From Erwinia sp. JUb26 (lineage in GTDB: Bacteria; Pseudomonadota; Gammaproteobacteria; Enterobacterales; Enterobacteriaceae): a stretch of 64,000 bases of DNA. This document shows positions 19,812-29,232 of this stretch, one piece after another; within the stretch, counting starts at the first letter, position 1; each line of letters starts with the position of its first letter. The position numbers were made by a program, and so were the translations under genes. The notes under the pieces are model-generated. The model was not told where the DNA came from, did not search any database, and was given only the letters and a program-made list of their open reading frames with translations. The stretch is from assembly GCF_003751505.1 (NCBI RefSeq), contig NZ_RJVB01000003.1, forward strand, positions 308,712 through 372,711, written 5' to 3'.

Positions 19812-19843
19812 CATGCCAGTCGATTGCTTAATGGACTGGCATT
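19812..19843. terminator. Hairpin between convergent MFS gene and solA
   Basis: Perfect nine-base arms ATGCCAGTC/GACTGGCAT with a 14-base loop, followed on + by TATCG only. Probably a bidirectional 3'-end hairpin. Confidence 0.5.
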
Positions 19844-19868
19844 ATCGTCATGATGTGGACGCTTTTAT

Positions 19869-20984
19869 TCAGGAAAAACGGGAAAGGGTGAACGGCGATA
19901 AGTCAAACTCGCTGCTTTTCCCTGCGGCAAACTGAGCAGCAATCTCACCCAGTACGCTGACGAACTTAAAGCCGTGCCCGCTTAAGCCGGTAATCATTAA
20001 GCGGTTCGGCTGGCCGGGGAAGGTGTCAATGATGAAATCCTCATCCGGCGAGTTGTCGTAGGTGCAGGACTCGCCGCGCAGGCAAACGCCAACGCCCGGC
20101 AGAAACTGGCGTAAAAAGCCAAACAGCTCGCTGCCGTCCTCCGCCACGCTGCCAAACGGCCTGCGCTGCTCAGGCGTATCAATCGGCTGTCCGCCTTCGT
20201 GCTTGCCAATTTTGATGGCGTTGTTATCAGCCGGGAATCCGTAGTAGTGAATGCCGTCCGGCATTTCTGCGGTAAACGCCGGGAATTTGTTTTGCTCACT
20301 ATAGCGTCCATCCGCCTGGTGCCAGGCAAACACCTTACGTACCGGCGTCACCGGCAGGGACGGGTAAAGCGTTTTGACCCAGGTTCCGGCGCTCAGCAGC
20401 AGTTTGCGAGCCTGATACACGCCTTCAGGCGTGGTGACCGTCTGTAGGCCGTCCTGCTCATCGATCGCGGTGACCTCGCAGTTAAACAGTTGCCCGCAGC
20501 CCGCCTCTCTTGCCAGACGAATGCAGTGTTTGATGGCGAGTTCGGATTTCAGGTAGCCGGAACGCGGCTCGAATACGCCAATATAGCCCTCAGGTATGTT
20601 AATTTGCGGCCAGCGAGCGGTAATTTCATCGCCGCGCAGGGTCTGTACATCAAGGTTAAACTCACGCGCGCTGCTCATGACGTTCTGGATAAACTCAGCA
20701 TTTTCAGGGCCGAGGTTCAGCACGCCGCTGCGGTGCATAATCTGTTCACCGCAGTCATTCTCCAGTTCGTCCCACAGCTGCTGGGCACGGAGCACCATCG
20801 GCACATAGCGCGCGCCTTCACCGTAGGCATGGCGAATCAGGCGGGTTTCGCCATGGTGGCTTCCCGCCGTGTGGGGAGGATGGGCGCGGTCAATCATCAG
20901 TACTTCCAGTCCGGCACGCGTTGCATACCATCCGGCGGCGGCGCCAACGGAACCACTGCCTACCACAATTAAATCGTAAACCAT
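19869..20984 (-). CDS. solA: N-methyl-L-tryptophan oxidase (monomeric sarcosine oxidase family)
   Basis: A 371-residue flavoprotein (E. coli SolA 372). It opens with the FAD dinucleotide-binding motif [20 protein letters not shown]; further blocks are [27 protein letters not shown] and, near the C-terminus, [15 protein letters not shown] containing the cysteine that carries covalent FAD in this family. It oxidatively demethylates N-methyl-L-tryptophan, and sarcosine poorly, releasing formaldehyde and hydrogen peroxide. Start at 20984 aligns with E. coli; the upstream extension has no family similarity. Confidence 0.93.
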   Translation of the reverse strand: MVYDLIVVGSGSVGAAAGWYATRAGLEVLMIDRAHPPHTAGSHHGETRLIRHAYGEGARYVPMVLRAQQLWDELENDCGEQIMHRSGVLNLGPENAEFIQNVMSSAREFNLDVQTLRGDEITARWPQINIPEGYIGVFEPRSGYLKSELAIKHCIRLAREAGCGQLFNCEVTAIDEQDGLQTVTTPEGVYQARKLLLSAGTWVKTLYPSLPVTPVRKVFAWHQADGRYSEQNKFPAFTAEMPDGIHYYGFPADNNAIKIGKHEGGQPIDTPEQRRPFGSVAEDGSELFGFLRQFLPGVGVCLRGESCTYDNSPDEDFIIDTFPGQPNRLMITGLSGHGFKFVSVLGEIAAQFAAGKSSEFDLSPFTLSRFS

Positions 20985-21045
20985 TTTTACCCGGCCTCTG
21001 GTTGGAACATTATTCCATGCAGAATAACAAATTATTGCGGGCATG

Positions 21046-21068
21046 AAAAAGGCACCCGATTGGGTGCC
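21046..21068 (-). terminator. Rho-independent terminator of bssS
   Basis: On the minus strand GGCACCC-AATC-GGGTGCC followed by five T, 25 bases beyond the bssS stop. Confidence 0.85.
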
Positions 21069-21092
21069 TGTCGGTATCGAACAGAGTACAGA

Positions 21093-21350
21093 TCAGTGCT
21101 TCTTGTAATCGCGGTCCTGGTAATCGGTCGCTTCGATCTTGGCAATGCCAGCTTCAAGAATGGAAATAAACTGGCGAGCAACATCGGTTGTCAGCCAATA
21201 GGTCTGACCCACTTCGGCTTCATCACTTGGTTGCTCGTTGGAGGACAGGGAATGCAGGCGAATCATCATTGCATCGTAACTGTCTACTGTACTGATATCC
21301 CACCCGATGAGGGGATGTGTCTGGATGACATCTTTGTTGGTTCTGTCCAT
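21093..21350 (-). CDS. bssS: Biofilm regulator BssS
   Basis: An 85-residue soluble protein (E. coli BssS 84) with the near-invariant segments IQTHPLIGWDISTVDSYDA and LTTDVARQFISILEAGIAKIE. The ribosome-binding site is a run of G six bases before the ATG. In E. coli, BssS affects biofilm formation and signal (indole/AI-2) uptake through an unknown mechanism. Same position as in E. coli, between solA and dinI. It has its own terminator. Confidence 0.93.
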   Translation of the reverse strand: MDRTNKDVIQTHPLIGWDISTVDSYDAMMIRLHSLSSNEQPSDEAEVGQTYWLTTDVARQFISILEAGIAKIEATDYQDRDYKKH

Positions 21351-21563
21351 TATAACCCCCTTTTTACTCGTGTTAATGATGACAACGAAGTTATTTATCG
21401 AGGTTCAATGCGGCTTCTTTTATTACAGCTTTGTAATTATAACAGCAGTTTTTGATCTGACAGAATTATATTTTTGAACGGTAAACGCTGAAACGTTATT
21501 TGAACGTTAATCGTACGATTGTGGGTGAAAAATAGTCACCTCGGTTATCAAAGCAGAATTTTC

Positions 21564-21839
21564 TCACTCATGAGTGTCCGGCGGCGGAGCGGAAAACCCG
21601 AGTCGCTTTTCGATATCATCGGCAAAGCTGATGAAGTGCTTTTGCAGCTGCTCATCGCGATTCTGGTTTTGTCCTTCCAGCCGCAGGCTGTGAATTAACA
21701 GCTGGTTAGCTTTGTCATCGAGGCAGAAGGTGAGCCAGGAAAAGGCATTTTCTAACACGGTAAGCCGGCGCTGCTGCTCGCCGATAACGTCCAGAAGTTC
21801 CCCAAAAGTCATTGCCTGTTCAGGATTGTCATGGGCCAC
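21564..21839 (-). CDS. Small helical protein of unknown function (91 aa)
   Basis: A small, mostly alpha-helical, acidic protein. Hydrophobic heptad spacing in MTFGELLDVIGEQQRRLTVL and in the C-terminal half suggests a helical hairpin or coiled coil; the end is a polar PPPDTHE tail. Start choice is uncertain: GTG 21839 has GAGGTG six bases upstream and is preferred over GTG 21848 and ATG 21812. In overall design it resembles small regulators such as YecF or IraP, but I see no sequence match strong enough to name it. It lies between bssS and dinI. Confidence 0.6.
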   Translation of the reverse strand: MAHDNPEQAMTFGELLDVIGEQQRRLTVLENAFSWLTFCLDDKANQLLIHSLRLEGQNQNRDEQLQKHFISFADDIEKRLGFSAPPPDTHE

Positions 21840-21960
21840 TAGCGACACCTCGGTAATAAATAACGGCGATTTGATTGATTCAGATTAGGGGATAATTCGT
21901 ATGTCGTCTATCCCCTGAAGGGCAGTTACCGCGCAGAAAGGCAATATAAAAGGGTAGGGA

Positions 21961-22206
21961 TTAATCGGTTATAAACCAGTCGTCGGCGCTTTCCCAGGTT
22001 TCCTGTAAAATTTCGCTAATGAGATCCTTCGCTTCTTTACCGCCGCCCATCACTGTAAGGTTATTGGCGCCGGCATAGCGCACCGAAATAGTATTTGTGC
22101 CGTCTGGAAACTGTTTATCAATTCTTTTGCTGAGTTCCTGCGTCAGCGCTTCGATCGCGCCTGCGGGCAGTGAGGTGGTTTTTGCTACAGTGACTTCTAC
22201 ACGCAT
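21961..22206 (-). CDS. dinI: DNA damage-inducible protein DinI
   Basis: An 81-residue protein, the same size as E. coli DinI. It starts MRVEVTVAKTTSLPAGAIEA after a GGAGG ribosome-binding site and ends in the acidic helix KDLISEILQETWESADDWF, which in E. coli mimics DNA and contacts RecA. It stabilises RecA filaments while limiting LexA and UmuD cleavage. A near-perfect SOS box lies just upstream. Confidence 0.95.
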   Translation of the reverse strand: MRVEVTVAKTTSLPAGAIEALTQELSKRIDKQFPDGTNTISVRYAGANNLTVMGGGKEAKDLISEILQETWESADDWFITD

Positions 22207-22224
22207 GAGAGCCTCCGGTTTATT

Positions 22225-22244
22225 TACTGTAAATATATACAGTA
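22225..22244. promoter_or_regulatory. LexA (SOS) box of dinI
   Basis: TACTGTAAATATATACAGTA, one mismatch from the ideal 20-bp LexA operator, 19 bases upstream of the dinI start codon. Direct LexA repression is expected. Confidence 0.95.
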
Positions 22245-22282
22245 AACCAGCCGAAGGCAATCACCGCATCAGCAAAAAATGC

Positions 22283-23335
22283 TTATGGTTTAACGCGCCA
22301 GTTCAGGGTTTCACCGGCAAGGAATGGAATGACGGTGTGGCCATCGTCACCCACGGCAACGCTTTCCGCCACGGTCCACGGCTGGCGTTCCAGTGTGATC
22401 GTGCCCTCGTTCAACGGCAGGCCGTAGAAGTTCGGGCCGTTTTCGGAACAGAACGCTTCGAAATGCGCCAGCGCGCCAATTTCTTCAAACACCGTTGCGT
22501 AAGCCGCCAGCATGGATGGCGCATTGAATACGCCTGCACAGCCGCAGCTGGCTTCTTTACGGTCCCGGGTATGCGGAGCGGTATCGGTACCGAGGAAGAA
22601 GCGACGGTTGCCGCTGGCGACCGCATCACGCAGGGCCTGCTGGTGGATATTGCGCTTGAGGATCGGCAGGCAGTACAGGTGTGGACGAACGCCGCCAACC
22701 AGCATATGGTTGCGGTTAAACATCAGATGCTGAGGCGTGATGGTGGCGCCGAGGAACTCGTTGCCTTCCAGAACAAACGCGGCAGCTTCTTTGGTGGTGA
22801 TATGTTCGCACACCACCTTCAGCTCCGGGAACTGCTGGCGAAGCGGCTGCAGCACGGTTTCGATAAAGCGCGCTTCGCGGTCAAAGATATCAATATGCGC
22901 ATCGGTCACTTCGCCGTGGATCAGCAGCGGCATGCCGATTTTTTGCATCCGCTCCAGCACGCTAGCGATCGTGGCGATACTGGTTACGCCGTGAGCCGAG
23001 TTGGTGGTGGCGTGCGCAGGGTACAGTTTCGCGGCGGTAAATACGCCTTCGCGGAAACCCTTTTCGATTTCATCAGGATCCAGACCGTCGGTAAGGTAGC
23101 AGGTCATCAGCGGCGTAAACGCGTGCCCGGCAGGTACGGCTGCCAGAATACGCTCGCGGTAGGCGCGGGCGGCGGCAACGCTGGTCACCGGCGGCACCAG
23201 GTTTGGCATCACAATCGCGCGGCCACAGACCTCACTGGTAAAGGGCACTACCGCTTCCAGCATATCTCCATCGCGCAGATGGATGTGCCAGTCGTCAGGG
23301 CGGCGAATAATTAACTGCTGAGGTTGTGCGGTCAT
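22283..23335 (-). CDS. pyrC: Dihydroorotase PyrC
   Basis: A 350-residue class II dihydroorotase (E. coli 348). Metal ligands are visible in [10 protein letters not shown], the carbamylated lysine in [16 protein letters not shown], further histidines in LIHGE and CEHITTKEA, and the Asp in FLGTDTAPH. It closes carbamoyl-aspartate to dihydroorotate in pyrimidine synthesis. The start at 23335 follows GCCGGAGCAC. In E. coli the leader of pyrC controls translation by start-site switching and a hairpin that hides the ribosome-binding site; the TTTTGCCGGAG stretch here could support the same, which is inference. Confidence 0.95.
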   Translation of the reverse strand: MTAQPQQLIIRRPDDWHIHLRDGDMLEAVVPFTSEVCGRAIVMPNLVPPVTSVAAARAYRERILAAVPAGHAFTPLMTCYLTDGLDPDEIEKGFREGVFTAAKLYPAHATTNSAHGVTSIATIASVLERMQKIGMPLLIHGEVTDAHIDIFDREARFIETVLQPLRQQFPELKVVCEHITTKEAAAFVLEGNEFLGATITPQHLMFNRNHMLVGGVRPHLYCLPILKRNIHQQALRDAVASGNRRFFLGTDTAPHTRDRKEASCGCAGVFNAPSMLAAYATVFEEIGALAHFEAFCSENGPNFYGLPLNEGTITLERQPWTVAESVAVGDDGHTVIPFLAGETLNWRVKP

Positions 23336-23473
23336 GCGATGTGCTCCGGCAAAAGAGAAAGGTAATGGCGGGTTTTGGCCGGGTACCAAGGATAGGGATA
23401 AAGCGAGGGGAATGCACCAGGTTTATGACTGATAAGTGAAAACGGTACGGAAAAATTCCGTACCGCGACGTCA

Positions 23474-24037
23474 TTAGTCAGTGAACGGGATCACCAGTTC
23501 GCCTGGCTTCACTTCCAGCCCCTTGGCAAAGCGTTTGGCCAGTGATTCGGCTTTACTGCGGTCGGTGCTCAGCACATAGGCCGGTTTCTGATTGAAATAG
23601 TTTTTCAGTGACTCGTTAAGATACGGCGTCAGCGTTTTCAGCACGCCCTGCATTTTCTCCGGCTGCACCTCAACGTCAACCAGCTCCATATCCTTCAGAT
23701 AAATGGCGCCCGCGGCGGCATCGAAGGTGGGCTGGGCCTTCATTTTCAGCTTCATATCCGCCTGCTGCGGGCCGAAAAGCGAGCTGATATTCACTTTTGC
23801 ATTGCCCGTCAGCGTGACTTTATTGGGTTCTTCGCGGCCAATCTGACTGTTCAGATCGTTGAGAACAATGTGCGCATCAACCAGGCCGGGAACGCCGATC
23901 TGTTTCTCATAGTTATTATGCTTGACCAGCGCCTGATTAATTTCCTGTTCGCTGATGCTGTACTGTGCAATCTGATTACAGCCGGTGACTAAGCCCGCTA
24001 ACAGCAGCGCGCACAGGCCAAAATAACGATTTTTCAT
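23474..24037 (-). CDS. yceB: YceB family lipoprotein
   Basis: A 187-residue lipoprotein (E. coli 186; DUF1439). Type II signal peptide MKNRYFGLCALLLAGLVTGC with the lipobox LVTGC; the mature protein continues NQIAQYSISEQEINQALVKH. The fold is a lipid-binding-type beta/alpha sandwich in related structures; the biological role is unknown. Start at 24037 because the upstream extension lacks family similarity and would bury the signal peptide. Confidence 0.9.
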   Translation of the reverse strand: MKNRYFGLCALLLAGLVTGCNQIAQYSISEQEINQALVKHNNYEKQIGVPGLVDAHIVLNDLNSQIGREEPNKVTLTGNAKVNISSLFGPQQADMKLKMKAQPTFDAAAGAIYLKDMELVDVEVQPEKMQGVLKTLTPYLNESLKNYFNQKPAYVLSTDRSKAESLAKRFAKGLEVKPGELVIPFTD

Positions 24038-24190
24038 GATTATCCTCTGTTTTATTACCGGTAAATTCCAGTCCGGCCAGAGGGATAGCATGCACCACTC
24101 ACCGGAATTCGTCACCAGGACAAAGCCGATTACCGAGAGGGAAAATCACAACGGGATATGTCGGGCCAGCCTTTGCCGGCCCGAAGCGGA

Positions 24191-24841
24191 CTAGGCAGCG
24201 ACCGAGGAGAGCAGATTCACCTGCGTCTGTTTTGCCATATTGTCGCGATAGTCAGCGACGCGGCTGGGGTACTCCACGCCGGCCACCAGCGACAGGGATC
24301 GCAGGAGCGGGAAGAGGTGAATGTCATCCAGTGAAAGTTCACCGTTCACCGCATTGGGCTTAACGATAAGATCGTCAAGTTTGCGTAGATCGTCACTGAT
24401 ATTTTTGATCAGGCCGGGGGCATGTAGTTTTAACTCGGTGAAATCCCCGTAGGTTGCCTGTTTTTTAGTAATAAAATACTGTCGCGCCTGCGGAGTAGCA
24501 AATTCCGCAAAGGGGGCCTCTGCCACACGTGGAATTAGTAGTTTATTAATGTAGCCGTTAACGCGTCGTAGCCAGTCACCGACGGCGGGATTGTCTGCGC
24601 CGGTCAGAAGCGGGCGGCTATCCGACTCATCAATATAGTGAACAATATCCAGGCTTTCCGGCATGCAGCTTCCGTCCGCCTTCATCAGAATGGGGGCCAT
24701 TTTCTGACCGATGAGCCGGACCGGAGTCTGCTCATCATCATTCATCATGACAATCAGCTCAATCGGGATGTTTTTCAGGCCGAAAATCATCCTGGCTTTG
24801 ACGCAAAACGGGCAATGATCGTAAATATAAAGTTTCAACAT
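24191..24841 (-). CDS. grxB: Glutaredoxin 2
   Basis: A 216-residue GST-fold glutaredoxin (E. coli 215). Active site CPFC at residues 10-13, cis-proline region KMAPILMKADGSCMPESLDIVHYID, then the all-helical GST C-terminal domain. It reduces disulfides and glutathionylated proteins at the expense of glutathione and is the most abundant glutaredoxin in E. coli. An excellent AAAGGAGG site precedes the start. A GC hairpin (24165-24186) follows the gene. Confidence 0.95.
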   Translation of the reverse strand: MLKLYIYDHCPFCVKARMIFGLKNIPIELIVMMNDDEQTPVRLIGQKMAPILMKADGSCMPESLDIVHYIDESDSRPLLTGADNPAVGDWLRRVNGYINKLLIPRVAEAPFAEFATPQARQYFITKKQATYGDFTELKLHAPGLIKNISDDLRKLDDLIVKPNAVNGELSLDDIHLFPLLRSLSLVAGVEYPSRVADYRDNMAKQTQVNLLSSVAA

Positions 24842-25173
24842 GTCCTCCTTTTGGTCTTAGTTGAACCATCAATTATTTGAATATATTCAGAAAGTATGGT
24901 GGAGAACGCGCAGTAGAGCAAATGACGCCGGGCAGCACCTGGCGGTCTGTTAACAGCTAACTAACTGGTATCGCGCCGTTTTATTCCCATTCCAGAACGG
25001 TCATTTTTTTGATATTCACCTGTATTTTCGACGAATTAACACATTTTTTGTTGTCAGTATTTTCCTGGGATCCTGATGGCAGGTATAGTGACAAACAGCG
25101 AGGCCCGCACCGGTCGGTGCACCCGGCCTGATGAGTGACAATGTTGACCCGGCCACGGATTTCAGGAGAAAAG
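24842..25173. other. grxB / rimJ divergent promoter region
   Basis: About 330 bases between divergent genes. E. coli has further genes here that are absent in this window. No ORF is supported; a GC-rich dyad (CCGGTCGG area near 25110) is visible. Confidence 0.4.
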
Positions 25174-25767
25174 ATGTTTGGCTATCGTACCGCTGCGCCG
25201 AAAGTGCGCCTGACTACCGACCGCCTGGTCGTGCGGCTGGTCCATGAGCGTGATGCCTGGCGCCTGGCTGATTATTATTCTGAGAACCGGGCATTCCTGA
25301 AGCCGTGGGAGCCGGTTCGCGACGACAGCCACTGTTATCCCTCCGGCTGGCAGGCGCGTCTGGGACTGATTGCCGAAATGCAAAAGCAGGGCAGCGCCTT
25401 CTACTTTGCGGTGATGGATCCGGATGAAAATGAAATTCGCGGCGTGGCTAACTTCAGCAACGTGCTGCGAGGATCGTTTCACGCCTGTTACCTTGGCTAT
25501 TCACTGGGTGAAAAGTGGCAGGGGCAGGGAATGATGTTCGAAGCGTTGCAGACCGCCATTCGCTATATGCAGCGGCAGCAGCGCATGCACCGCATTATGG
25601 CTAACTATATGCCGCACAATCAGCGCAGCGGCGATTTACTGGCTCGCCTCGGCTTTGAAAAAGAGGGCTATGCCAAAGACTACCTGTTAATTGACGGACG
25701 TTGGCAGGATCATGTCCTGACGGCGTTGACCTGGCACGAATGGCTGCCTGAACGGCGTGGAGTATAA
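25174..25767 (+). CDS. rimJ: Ribosomal protein S5 N-alpha-acetyltransferase RimJ
   Basis: A 197-residue GNAT acetyltransferase (E. coli 194). Start at 25174 follows AGGAGAAAAG. Acetyl-CoA binding region is [17 protein letters not shown] (the R/Q-x-x-G-x-G/A-type motif), followed by [23 protein letters not shown]. It acetylates the N-terminal alanine of S5 and in E. coli also influences thermoregulation of pap pili and assembly of the 30S subunit. It is followed after seven bases by yceH, suggesting co-transcription. Confidence 0.94.
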   Translation: MFGYRTAAPKVRLTTDRLVVRLVHERDAWRLADYYSENRAFLKPWEPVRDDSHCYPSGWQARLGLIAEMQKQGSAFYFAVMDPDENEIRGVANFSNVLRGSFHACYLGYSLGEKWQGQGMMFEALQTAIRYMQRQQRMHRIMANYMPHNQRSGDLLARLGFEKEGYAKDYLLIDGRWQDHVLTALTWHEWLPERRGV

Positions 25768-25774
25768 CTTTATC

Positions 25775-26428
25775 ATGATCAAAAGCCCTTTTAGCGCGAC
25801 CGAAGCGCGCGTGGTTGGCTGCCTGCTGGAAAAGCAGGTGACCACCCCGGATCAGTATCCGATGTCGCTTAACGGTGTGGTCACCGCCTGCAATCAAAAA
25901 TCCAACCGCGAACCGGTGATGTCACTGAGCGAAAGCGACGTGCAAAACACCCTCGATCTGCTGGTCAAAAAGCATCAGCTGACCGCCCTCAGCGGCTTCG
26001 GCAGTCGGGTGGTGAAGTATGAGCAGCGCTTCTGCAATTCCGAGTTTGGCCAGCTGAAATTCAGCCCGGCTGAAGTGGCGCTGATAACGACTCTGCTGCT
26101 GCGCGGTGCGCAGACGCCGGGCGAATTGCGCACCCGCAGTTCACGCATGCATGACTTTAGCGACATGGCGGAAGTTGAGCAGACGCTGGAAGGGTTGAGC
26201 AACCGCGAGAGCGGCGCGCTGGTGGTCCGTCTGGCGCGGGAACCCGGCAAACGGGAAAGCCGCTATATGCATCTGTTCAGCGGGGAGCCGGATGAGGCCA
26301 GCCTCGCTGGTGCCGACAGCGAAATTGCCGACGAAGGATTGAACGCGCGCGTTGCTCAGCTGGAACAAGAGGTTGCCCTGCTCAAACAGCAGCTGGCTTC
26401 ACTGCTGGAAAGCCGGGAGGGTGAATAA
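25775..26428 (+). CDS. yceH: YceH (UPF0502, DUF480) protein
   Basis: A 217-residue protein (E. coli 215) made of two winged-helix-like repeats ([20 protein letters not shown] and [20 protein letters not shown]) and a C-terminal coiled coil (about 190-215). ATG 25775 is preferred over GTG 25757 because it aligns with the E. coli start. The winged-helix folds suggest nucleic-acid binding, but no function is established. It is immediately followed by mviM (zero-base gap), so the two are likely translationally linked. Confidence 0.9.
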   Translation: MIKSPFSATEARVVGCLLEKQVTTPDQYPMSLNGVVTACNQKSNREPVMSLSESDVQNTLDLLVKKHQLTALSGFGSRVVKYEQRFCNSEFGQLKFSPAEVALITTLLLRGAQTPGELRTRSSRMHDFSDMAEVEQTLEGLSNRESGALVVRLAREPGKRESRYMHLFSGEPDEASLAGADSEIADEGLNARVAQLEQEVALLKQQLASLLESREGE

Positions 26429-27352
26429 ATGGCCGCGCTAAGAGTCGGTATTGTCGGCCTCGGCGGCATTGCGCAGAAGGCCTGGCTGCCGGTAGTGACC
26501 CGCACGGAAGGCTGGACGATTTCCGGCGCGTATTCGCCCAACCAGCAGAAGGCGCAGCCGGTGTGCGACGCTTACCGCATCCCGCTACTGGCCTCCCTCA
26601 ACGATCTGGCTGCGGTCAGCGATGCCGTGTTTGTGCACAGCAGCACCGCCAGCCATTTTGGTATCGTCGATATGCTGTTACGTGCCGGGGTAGACGTCTG
26701 CGTCGATAAGCCGCTGGCTGCCACCTACGACGAAGCGGAGCAGCTGGTGGAGCTTGCCGCGTCGAGAGGCCGTAAGCTGATGGTGGCGTTTAACCGCCGT
26801 TTTGCGCCGCGCTATCTGCAGCTTCGTGCCGCGCTCACCCAGCCCGCGTCGTTGCGTATGGATAAACACCGCAGCGACAGCGTAGGGCCGCAGGATGCAC
26901 TGTTCACCCTGCTGGATGACTATCTGCACGTGGTGGATACGGCGCTCTGGCTGGGCGGTGGGGCAGGGGCGCTGCAAAGCGGCGTGCTGCAAACCAATCC
27001 GCAGGGGCAACTGCTGTACGCCGAGCATCATTTCCGCGTGGATGAGACTCAGGTGACCACCAGTATGCATCGTCGCGCTGGGAGCCAGATGGAAACGGTC
27101 CTGGCGGTGGACGACGGGGCGGTATTCCGCATCGGCGATATGCGCGACTGGCAGCAGGAGAGCGGGGGGCGCATCGTCACCGATCCCATCCCGGGCTGGC
27201 AGAGCACGCTGGAACAGCGCGGTTTTGCCGGTGCCGCGCATCATTTTATCCGCAGCATTGAAAATCAGACAATGCCGGAGATTAGCGGTGAACAGGCCCT
27301 GGTCGCGCAGCGCTTAGTAGAAAAACTCTGGCGCGACGCGGATCGCGGCTGA
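26429..27352 (+). CDS. mviM: Gfo/Idh/MocA-family oxidoreductase MviM
   Basis: A 307-residue NAD(P)-dependent oxidoreductase-like protein, the same length as E. coli MviM (YceM). The Rossmann motif RVGIVGLGGIAQKAWLPVV is at the N-terminus and the family EKP-type motif appears as VCVDKPLAATYDEA near residue 95. The substrate is unknown. Its constant placement upstream of murJ (virulence-factor locus mviMN of Salmonella) is conserved here. Confidence 0.92.
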   Translation: MAALRVGIVGLGGIAQKAWLPVVTRTEGWTISGAYSPNQQKAQPVCDAYRIPLLASLNDLAAVSDAVFVHSSTASHFGIVDMLLRAGVDVCVDKPLAATYDEAEQLVELAASRGRKLMVAFNRRFAPRYLQLRAALTQPASLRMDKHRSDSVGPQDALFTLLDDYLHVVDTALWLGGGAGALQSGVLQTNPQGQLLYAEHHFRVDETQVTTSMHRRAGSQMETVLAVDDGAVFRIGDMRDWQQESGGRIVTDPIPGWQSTLEQRGFAGAAHHFIRSIENQTMPEISGEQALVAQRLVEKLWRDADRG

Positions 27353-27498
27353 TTAATCTCACCCAGTGCCTGTCCCCGGAGAGGCGATGGGTTTATAGGG
27401 TGTAACAATCGTGAGTGGTTATTTCCTTTCATATCCGTAGACTATCCGCACCTTGATCCGGCCACCTCGTTGGCCGGAAAACCCAAATCAGGAAACAC

Positions 27499-29037
27499 AT
27501 GAACCTGTTGAAATCACTGGCAGCGGTCAGCTCTATGACCCTGTTTTCTCGCGTGCTGGGCTTTGCCCGCGACGCGATTGTGGCGCGAATTTTTGGCGCG
27601 GGAGTGGCGACCGACGCCTTTTTTGTGGCGTTCAAACTGCCTAACCTGTTGCGCAGGATCTTTGCGGAAGGCGCTTTCTCTCAGGCTTTTGTCCCCATCC
27701 TGGCTGAATATAAAAGCAAGCAGGGTGAAGAAGCCACGCGCATCTTCGTGGCCTATGTTTCGGGCCTGTTGACGCTGGCGCTGGCGATCATCACCCTTCT
27801 GGGCATGTTTGCCGCGCCGTGGGTTATTCTGGTGACCGCGCCGGGATTCGCCGACACGGCCGACAAATTTGCGCTGACTTCCTCGCTGCTGAGGGTCACC
27901 TTCCCTTACATCCTGCTGATTTCGCTGGCGTCGCTGGCCGGGGCGATCCTCAATACGTGGAACCGCTTCTCGGTGCCCGCGTTTGCCCCAACCCTGCTTA
28001 ACGTCAGCATGATCGGCTTTGCGCTGTTTGCGGCACCGCACTTCAACCCGCCGGTGATGGCGCTGGCCTGGGCGGTAGTGGCGGGGGGCGTACTGCAGCT
28101 GGGCTATCAGCTGCCGCATCTGAAGAAAATCGGCATGCTGGTGCTACCGCGTCTGAATCTGAAAGATGCCGGCGTCTGGCGGGTGATGCGCCAGATGGGG
28201 CCCGCGATCCTTGGCGTTTCCGTCAGCCAGATCTCTCTGATCATCAACACCATTTTCGCCTCTTTCCTTGCTTCCGGCTCCGTCTCCTGGATGTATTACG
28301 CCGATCGCCTGATGGAATTTCCGTCCGGCGTGCTGGGCGTGGCGCTGGGCACCATTTTGCTGCCGTCGCTGGCGAAAAGCTTTGCCAGCGGTAACCAGGA
28401 TGAATATTCACGCCTGATGGACTGGGGCCTGCGTCTGTGCTTCCTGCTGGCGTTACCGAGTGCGGTGGCGCTGGGGATTCTGGCGAAGCCGCTGACCGTT
28501 GCGCTGTTCCAGTACGGAAAATTCACCGCGTTTGACGCGGCGATGACCCAGCGCGCGCTGGTGGCCTATTCAGTCGGACTGATGGGGCTGATTGTGGTGA
28601 AAGTGCTGGCTCCCGGCTTTTACTCGCGGCAGGACATCAAAACCCCGGTCAAAATTGCCATGGTCACGCTGGTGATGACGCAGGTGATGAACCTGGCCTT
28701 TATCGGCCCGCTGAAGCATGCCGGATTGTCATTATCGATTGGCCTTGCGGCCTGCCTCAATGCGGCTCTGCTGTACTGGCAACTGCGCAAGCAGGATATC
28801 TTCCAGCCGCAGCCGGGCTGGCGCAGCTTTCTGGTGCGTCTTCTGTTCGCCGTACTCGCCATGGCCGCCGCGCTGCTCGGCGTGCTGTACGTCATGCCCG
28901 ACTGGGCCTCGGGTAATATGCTGTGGCGTCTGATACGTCTGGCGGCGGTGTGCGCCGTGGGCGGTGGCGTGTACTTCGCCGTGCTGATGCTGCTGGGCTT
29001 CCGGCTGCGTGACTTTGCCCGGCGCACGGTAGCGTGA
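27499..29037 (+). CDS. murJ: Lipid II flippase MurJ
   Basis: A 512-residue MOP-superfamily membrane protein with about 14 helices (E. coli 511). Functionally important residues are recognisable: Arg18 and Arg24 in [29 protein letters not shown], and the cavity helix region [17 protein letters not shown]. It flips lipid II across the inner membrane for peptidoglycan synthesis and is essential in E. coli. The start follows AGGAAACAC. In E. coli the flg cluster follows; here a terminator and then the opposite-strand rne gene follow directly. Confidence 0.95.
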   Translation: MNLLKSLAAVSSMTLFSRVLGFARDAIVARIFGAGVATDAFFVAFKLPNLLRRIFAEGAFSQAFVPILAEYKSKQGEEATRIFVAYVSGLLTLALAIITLLGMFAAPWVILVTAPGFADTADKFALTSSLLRVTFPYILLISLASLAGAILNTWNRFSVPAFAPTLLNVSMIGFALFAAPHFNPPVMALAWAVVAGGVLQLGYQLPHLKKIGMLVLPRLNLKDAGVWRVMRQMGPAILGVSVSQISLIINTIFASFLASGSVSWMYYADRLMEFPSGVLGVALGTILLPSLAKSFASGNQDEYSRLMDWGLRLCFLLALPSAVALGILAKPLTVALFQYGKFTAFDAAMTQRALVAYSVGLMGLIVVKVLAPGFYSRQDIKTPVKIAMVTLVMTQVMNLAFIGPLKHAGLSLSIGLAACLNAALLYWQLRKQDIFQPQPGWRSFLVRLLFAVLAMAAALLGVLYVMPDWASGNMLWRLIRLAAVCAVGGGVYFAVLMLLGFRLRDFARRTVA

Positions 29038-29074
29038 TCGCATACGGCAATTGATGCCGGATTAACGCGTAATG

Positions 29075-29100
29075 AAAATCGCCTTCGGGCGATTTTTTTT
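29075..29100 (+). terminator. Rho-independent terminator of murJ
   Basis: ATCGCC-TTCG-GGCGAT tetraloop hairpin followed by a run of T, 38 bases after the murJ stop. Confidence 0.9.
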
Positions 29101-29174
29101 GCCTGTAAATCAGGGCTGTGGACAGGGAAGAGAGTGAAGGGATCGCATCTGTTTCTGCTCATATCTGAAGGTAT

Positions 29175-29202
29175 AAAAAAGCCCCGGCACATTGGCCGGG
29201 GC
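29175..29202 (-). terminator. Rho-independent terminator of rne
   Basis: On the minus strand GCCCCGGC-CAATGT-GCCGGGGC followed by six T, about 30 bases past the rne stop. Confidence 0.9.
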
Positions 29203-29232
29203 TGGATTTCACTTCAGCGCAGAGATTGACGC

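Noticed and set aside
22097..23314. 405-residue + strand ORF opposite pyrC
   Set aside because: It is antisense to a full-length, clearly conserved pyrC and has no recognisable domain or start signal.
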